Shown here: piece by piece, positions 58,476 to 64,000 of the stretch
Layout: every line of letters begins with the position of its first letter
Position numbering within the stretch: position 1 is the stretch's first letter
Source: Macrolepiota albuminosa
Taxonomy: Eukaryota; Basidiomycota; Agaricomycetes; Agaricales; Agaricaceae
Assembly (NCBI GenBank): GCA_027475525.1
Contig: JAMWFC010000037.1
Span: 377,419-441,418 of the forward strand
Direction: 5' to 3'
Length of the DNA: 64,000 bases
Translations under genes and position numbers: made by a program
Notes under the pieces: model-generated
Databases searched by the model: none
Seen by the model: the letters and a program-made list of their open reading frames with translations, nothing else
Told to the model about the DNA's origin: nothing

Positions 58476-59131
58476 GGGCAGGGTGGCAGTCGTGCTTTTG
58501 CAGATCTGATCACAGCAGTGGCAGCTAATATGGCTGAAAGAGCTGCTACACGCTTTTGAAGGTTTTCCGCAGCACGGGGGCTCTCTATCGAGGGCAATAT
58601 CGAAGGTATACGAGTCATAGGTAATGTACAAATTGTAGTCTACGCGAGCATGGCTGTTGAGTTGATGTGACCAAGTGTGACACAGAGCCTGCACAGCCGC
58701 TCATGGACCGTGGGAATCAGCCTCAGGCTTCGTCGTCCTGACCTGAGGCTTAGACCGAGGACCTACGCTTTGTGGGGACTGGGTTCCCGAATAGGCCCTA
58801 AGGTGTTGACAACATATCGACAACTCACTGCTGCCCAATTGTCTGAGGTCTAGTCAAGTTCTCGTTCTTCAGAATCTCAAGAGTGCTCGTCCTAAGTGTT
58901 TTGACTAGCTCATACGTTTCTCCGGAATCTATACTTGAAACCACTGGAGACCATTCAATTTCCGCTGTTGACATATTCAGGGGTCCTACGTGGGCTTTGT
59001 GACATATCTCGCCATCTCATTGTTTTGTCCTCGTGTCCGGTGATTCAATCAGATAACATTTCATAATAAGAAGGAGACGAGGTGACTGTTTGTACTGTCC
59101 TCACTTGCCCAACCGCTCATCGCCCTTCGTT
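58476..59131. other. Flank between gypsy B and the FunK1 gene
   Basis: About 650 bp. The first 85 bp are open on the minus strand and may continue the Harbinger gene broken at 20917. The rest holds no clear gene and is the likely promoter region of the kinase gene. No TATA box is obvious. Confidence 0.45.
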
Positions 59132-62100
59132 ATGTCATTGCAGCTCCTGACGGTTGGTGATACCCCCCATAAATCATCGACGCGAGCCAGTTCAGTACAC
59201 GAGAAGGCATCTATGGCCAACGTCCAAGTGGAAATCGAGAGAGATATAAAAAACACTCTCTACACCGTCGAGACCGATGAATTCTTGAAAAACATAATCC
59301 CTGAGATACCTAAATTCCAGGAAAGCCTTGAAAATTTGAAGTCTAATGGTATATATACTGGCTCTCGCTGGAATGACTACCCGGACAAACGTCCAAACGA
59401 TAAATCGAAGGAGAAAGAGATTTATAAACCTTTTGCTGCCATTCTGAATGCCATTGTTAAAACTATGGACCCAGAGGTCATTCGAACCGACATCGTCTAT
59501 GTTGATCGTCACAATACTTCTCCGAAATCTCTCGAGGATGACACGGCGAGCGGTCGTCCTGATGGCGCAGGGGCTCAACCTGACGTCGACATTACAGCAT
59601 TGGAGATCAAGATAAAAGACCTGGAAGATCAAGTACCATATAAGACGCGCGCTGCTATGAAGGAGCACCAAAAGCATGCGGGACAGTACAAGGATGAGTT
59701 AGAAAAACTTGTGAGTGTGTCCATCTTAAACCGTGGATGCCTTGTTAACTTCTGCCTAGCTTGAAATTTATCAGCTCTGGTGGATGTGCATGCATGTTGT
59801 TTATGAAATTAAATGGGACAACTCAGAAACGGATCGTTTGATTGCAGTAAAGCAGCTTTTGGGCTACATGCGTCTCGTCTTGGCGGAACAGTTGGATCGG
59901 CGCTTCGTATTGGGTTTCGTCCTTCTATATGATGAGCTCACCCTAGTATCGTGTGATAGATCTGGAGTAACAATGACAATGACGCCAATCAATATTCACA
60001 GAGTACGCAATCATTTGTCGAGCAGTCCTATTCACTGACAGTTTGTAGGACTGGAAAAAATTCGTTCGAATCATAACTGGTTTCTCACGTATGAGTCCTG
60101 TACAACTTGGCTGGGACCCGGCGATGAAGATTTATCTCCCTCATACGATGGGTGTCAAACCATCTTATGAAGTCGCCCATGACTGGCAGGGCGTTTACGG
60201 AAACGGTCGTTACAACATCCACTGGGTCATTGATATCGAGGAAGATGGGAAAGTCGAGAAATATATTGCTGTGGCAATCATTTCTGCACTACGTTCGGCG
60301 GAGATTTGTGGTCGTGCTACCGTCGTCTACGAAGTTGTCAAATTTGATGAAAAAGAAAATCCGGAGAAGGTCAAAATAGGATACGACTTCTATTACATCA
60401 TTCACTGATAACATGTTGACAGACATATGCGCTTAAGCGTTATTGGAGACCCATCCGGCCAGGCTCAAATGACCCAAAGTTATACCCATCCGAAGGCCAA
60501 GTGTACGACATCTTAGACGAGGGACTGACTGATGAGGAACTTAAGCACGCTATCGTATATCACGACATCAAGATTGATGGCGAAGTTGACAGCACATTCA
60601 AGCTGGCCCGCTGTGGTATGGTCGCTCAACGTTATGAACATCCCGTCAAACAGGGTCTGGCTATGAGAAGCGAGGGTGACGATAAGGCTGAAAATCGCCT
60701 GGAGAAGAATGACGTGGGGGAGAAATCTCCCAGTCCTTCTCCTAACCCTTCGACTCTTTTGCTCGTGGACCGTATCCATGTGAATATTCTCATGCCAATG
60801 GGTAGAGAAATCAGATTTTTCTGTTCTTTATTGGAGCTTTTATACTGTCTCTTGCACTATGCCCGAGGTGTGTCTGTTTTGCTCCGGGGTTTCTTGTTTT
60901 GTTTATCGCTGTCATAGAACTACGAGACGGCCATAAGAAGTGCATCGTCCACCGTGATCTCAGTATTGGAAATCTCTTGATTTTTGACTCTGCGAATGGT
61001 GTAACTTTCGGGCGTATCATGGATTACGATCATGCCAAGAAGGCAAGTAGCATGGGTGAAATACAGTCCATGATAGCTGGCCTTTCTCCCTTGACCCTCC
61101 AGGAGAGACGAGGCTTTCTCACATACGGTCTCAAAATGGACTTCGGAGTGGAAGCAAGAGACGATCTCCTCGATACGGCTTTGAAATGGCTCAAACCCAG
61201 CAAAGCTATCAACTACATTGAAGATGTTGTTGAGTGTTTCGAGCTGAACAAGAATGAGTTAAAAAACCCTCTCTCCATGGGCGATCTAGGATGGTCTAAT
61301 GTTGTAAGCCTACTTCCCTTCAATCACTGTTTCGATTTGTGTCATAGTTCCATGTAGGATGACAAAACTAAACCCCTCGATTGGCCCAATTTTGCCGATT
61401 GTGTGGCTGGCCCAGGAGAGCGCACGGTCAGTTTTCTTTATATTCTTTTGGGGCATGTAAAGACAGTAATGACTGACCGTTTTGAAGGGAACTCTTCCCT
61501 ACATGAGTGGGGAGGTCATTGCTAGAGAATCCATCCATATTCCTGCCGGGTATGATACTGCTCCACCATTTGTCCACGAGGCAATTCACGACGTCGAGTC
61601 ACTCCTTTGGGTCCTAGTACGCCTGTGCTTAACCCGCAAGGGTCCCGGCATAAATATGCGGCGGAAAGAGGAACTGGACAAGAAATCACCGGAAAATGGG
61701 AAACCAAAGGAAAATGGGAAACCAGTGAACGAGGGGACACCAGCGGACAAAGGGATACCAGCGGACGAGGGGAAACCAACGAGCCAGGGGGAACCAGCGG
61801 ACCAGGGCACAACGTTCAAACCAGAACTCCGAGACCTCGTCGTTCGCCTTTTCGACGGCGATGAAGAAGTATTGAAACAGAAAAAGAGGAGCTTACACCT
61901 AGGGTGGAAATTATTCAAAACGGAAGTCACCGCACAATTTCATCCTTATTTCAAATGCCTCGAACCCTATGTACTCAAATGGTGGAAAACCCTCATTCTT
62001 GGTTATAGGTACCGCGCAGAAGAATACTATAACATTCACGATCACATCATTCGCATCATCGAACAAGCCATTGATGACATCAAGACCCGTGCCAACGATG

Positions 62101-62321
62101 AGAATGAGGAGGCCAAACAAGCCGAACTCGACCGCAGACAAAAACTCAAGGAAAAGCGTTTGGCTACTTTTAGACGCCAGGACCCGGCGACGCCTCCCCC
62201 CGACTCACCTAGTTCTCCTGAATCGTTGATGAGGACACCACCGCAACACCGCCGGTTGCCCCTGGACGATCAAGACTCGCCATTAGCTGCCTTATTGCTC
62301 AAGAAGAGAGAGAAAATGTAG
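59132..62321 (+). CDS. FunK1-type fungal-specific protein kinase (Pkinase_fungal)
   Basis: Seven exons: 59132-59710, 59760-60002, 60049-60369, 60423-60867, 60918-61303, 61358-61426 and 61488-62321, with introns of 46-61 bp and GT..AG borders. They give 958 residues in one frame without stops. The N-terminal half (about aa 1-500) holds the FunK1 accessory region and the early kinase lobe. The catalytic loop CIVHRDLSIGNLL has Asp about 543 and Asn about 548; RIMDYDHAKK takes the place of DFG, as is usual in this family; GTLPYMSGEVI and HDVESLLWVLVRL follow. The C-terminus is Lys/Glu- and Pro-rich, with repeated G-x-PAD-type units around 61720-61800. FunK1 kinases are expanded in mushroom-forming fungi and may phosphorylate regulators of development; the substrate here is unknown. 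Start: the first ATG after the upstream stop. It looks intact and contains no 77-bp duplication. Confidence 0.9.
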
Positions 62322-62364
62322 TGACATGTAGCACACATGAGATCTCTTTTACTTAGTCGTCGTA

Positions 62365-62582
62365 TATTACAGCTATTTTCATAACGATAGACCCCTTCGA
62401 CTTTGGCTTCTTGTTTAGTTGTTTGGCTGCAACTGATCTAAAATCACATTACCTAATACACATGAGTGCAGATGCGCTCTCAAATTGGAATCCCGGCAAG
62501 CCCGGCAGAAGCTAATGTCAGCCAAACAACTAAACAAGGAGCCAAGGTCAAAGGGGTCTATCGTTATGAAAATAGCTGTAAT
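62365..62582. repeat. Imperfect inverted repeat (MITE-like or hairpin)
   Basis: About 60-bp arms, 62365-62428 and 62518-62582, mirror each other (ATTTTCATAACGATAGACCC against GGGTCTATCGTTATGAAAAT) around a 90-bp centre. It lies 45 bp after the kinase stop and could be a small non-autonomous element or a 3' end structure. No target duplication was identified. Confidence 0.6.
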
Positions 62583-62773
62583 AACCATCGTTGACTCCAT
62601 TGATATTCATCTATTGGACAGAAGTACGCTACTGTACATTGACAATATCGAGTTGTCCTACTCATGAGTTCGGTTGAGCACGTTGATAGGCAAATTTCAT
62701 CCAACTGACTGCCGTCGGTCTCTGCAAGTTCACAACCAAGAGCATGCAGTCCCAAGCATGATTAGACTTCCCT

Positions 62774-63109
62774 CTATTCGAGTTCCTTTACAATCCTTCT
62801 TTGTACCATAGTTTCGCGAATCCACGCGGGTGAATGGTTGTGGATACGAGCTTTCTTCCTATCGGCTGATGTTGAGAGAACAGCACAAGTGAGTGAATGG
62901 CCGTAAAGCTTGCTCAAACCCACCCATGCATCACCGTTTTCGATTGGTCCAACAGGCGTACGCGCCTCCGACAGCATTGGCCTCTTTGGAAGATCTAAAG
63001 CGGTTACAGAGTGAGCTCTTTGAGCTTCAAAAACGACCGGAGGCTGGGGGGACTTGTGATCCCATTGTTGGAGCATCCCGATCAAAATGTCCAGTTTTTC
63101 GGTGCGCAC
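62774..63109 (-). CDS. Hypothetical ORF, minus strand
   Basis: 111-codon open stretch, frame open further upstream. Contains KLDILIGMLQQWDHKSPQPP and ends in a basic segment. It may be a downstream exon of the ORF starting at 63330, but a valid intron between them could not be found (the nearest GT..AG pair is 29 bp). Codon use does not settle it. Could be spurious. Confidence 0.3.
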   Translation of the reverse strand: MRTEKLDILIGMLQQWDHKSPQPPVVFEAQRAHSVTALDLPKRPMLSEARTPVGPIENGDAWVGLSKLYGHSLTCAVLSTSADRKKARIHNHSPAWIRETMVQRRIVKELE

Positions 63110-63150
63110 ACGGTGCAGGTGAAGATTGCGAGGGACTGGTCAGTAGTTCA

Positions 63151-63330
63151 TTAAATTAATGTACTCTGAGCAGCCGCTTTCGTCTTTAGCTCCGCATCTT
63201 CCTCTCCAATAGCAGCCGGCGCGGTTTCAGCAATAGCAGAAGCAGCAGCCAAGGTCGAAGTCTCTGCCTTGCTCTCTTCAGGAACAGCCGGCGCCTCCGC
63301 GGTAGTCATCGTGACATTTTCTTCAGCCAT
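63151..63330 (-). CDS. Small Ala/Glu-rich ORF or first exon, minus strand
   Basis: 59 codons from ATG 63330: MAEENVTMTTAEAPAVPEES and onward, with Ala/Glu/Thr-rich low complexity typical of N-termini. The preceding bases TATAACT and an A/T-rich leader are compatible with a start. It may be the first exon of a gene extending left to 62774. No domain. Confidence 0.4.
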   Translation of the reverse strand: MAEENVTMTTAEAPAVPEESKAETSTLAAASAIAETAPAAIGEEDAELKTKAAAQSTLI

Positions 63331-64000
63331 AGTTATAGAACTTAATAAATGAGATAAATAGATGGATCAACAAGACACAGTGCTTGATGCGTTTTTAAAT
63401 GGGCAGAAATCGAGCGTCGTCGTGTTGACCCAAGGACGACGTTTGGCTCGACGTCAATCTGATTGCATGTACTTGTATCGTCGCTTACAGACCAAACAAG
63501 GATGCATACGGACTCAAGCTGTGACCGTCTATTCCAGGCTGCGTATGACCCCATGGTCCTCACCCCGCCTGCTGTACCCAGCGGTCTCGTCCAACAAATT
63601 CATCTTACAACTCCATAGTAGTGTCAAACTCAACCACAAAATGGATCGTTCATGGGATTCTCAATAGAAATGTCCGCGGTTAATCAATGATACGCCTGTC
63701 TCAAATCAGAGACAGAGGCTGAGGAACGACAAAATATATATATTAATATGTTTTTACAACGGCATAAGTCCATACGAGATAAGCTGAAAACTGTAAGCCC
63801 TCGTAACAGTCGAAAACTGTAGACTGGGACAAACGCACCTCAGAACGCCTACCAGCACACCACTAGACCATCCCGTGAGCACCAACCACGACAAAAGCAA
63901 CGATAAAACGGCAACTCGGCAGGGTCTTGGTGGCAACAAGATCGCGGCTAAAACGCCGAGATCAATCCCATCAAGCGATCACGAGTCGATCATGATCAAA
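63331..64000. other. Right margin without a supportable gene
   Basis: Short ORFs on both strands overlap one another and show no motif. The segment GCTGAAAACTGTAAGCC (63783-63799) also occurs at 27898-27914 inside the block and may mark a dispersed repeat. Confidence 0.4.

Noticed and set aside
63362..63667. Plus-strand ORF of 101 codons
   Set aside because: It overlaps an equally long minus-strand ORF and shows no motif. Not supportable as a gene.

Overview
The window reads as a transposon-packed stretch of a basidiomycete (very probably Agaricomycete) genome. The pointers are a fungal-specific FunK1 kinase gene with roughly 50-bp introns, a CxC2-type KDZ transposase, large Helitrons with accessory genes, chromodomain Ty3/gypsy elements and a HARBI1-type transposase. 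The species cannot be named from this sequence.

Layout. 3-20085: the 3' half of Ty3/gypsy element A. It holds the integrase end with chromodomain (3-965), a long extra ORF in the env position (1069-3387 plus 18746-19728) and a probable 3' LTR (19774-20085). A 15.35-kb KDZ transposon (3395-18745) is inserted in the extra ORF. It has a 7-bp target duplication, 2.4-2.8-kb terminal inverted repeats studded with tRNA-like modules, a CxC2/KDZ transposase and several cargo genes. 20086-20917: most of a PIF/Harbinger transposase gene, cut on both sides by gypsy elements. 20923-58470: Ty3/gypsy element B, with two 275-bp LTRs, GTTTT target duplications, a self-priming primer-binding site, gag and pol. 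Its integrase is split by a 31.5-kb block (25831-57355).

The block. It carries about 3.8 kb of non-coding repeats, a JmjC-like gene on the plus strand (29651-34451), and Helitron 1 on the minus strand (about 34.6-56.8 kb). Helitron 1 holds a Rep/helicase gene with a C-terminal cysteine-protease-like domain and two accessory genes. A second Helitron (37666-44521) sits precisely between the A and T of Helitron 1's own helicase gene. The nesting is therefore Harbinger, then gypsy B, then the block with Helitron 1, then Helitron 2. To the right of gypsy B (59132-62321) is an apparently intact seven-exon FunK1 kinase gene, the best candidate for a functional resident gene, followed by a small Ala/Glu-rich ORF.

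Two cautions apply throughout. First, at least 44 places show a direct tandem duplication of exactly 77 bp whatever the local sequence. This looks like unmerged k-mer overlaps between contigs, not biology, and many apparent frameshifts vanish when one copy is ignored. Second, real decay is also present: in-frame stops in element A are TGA or TAG one C-to-T step from CGA or CAG, and the two gypsy B LTRs differ only by transitions. Both fit methylation-linked cytosine deamination of silenced repeats.
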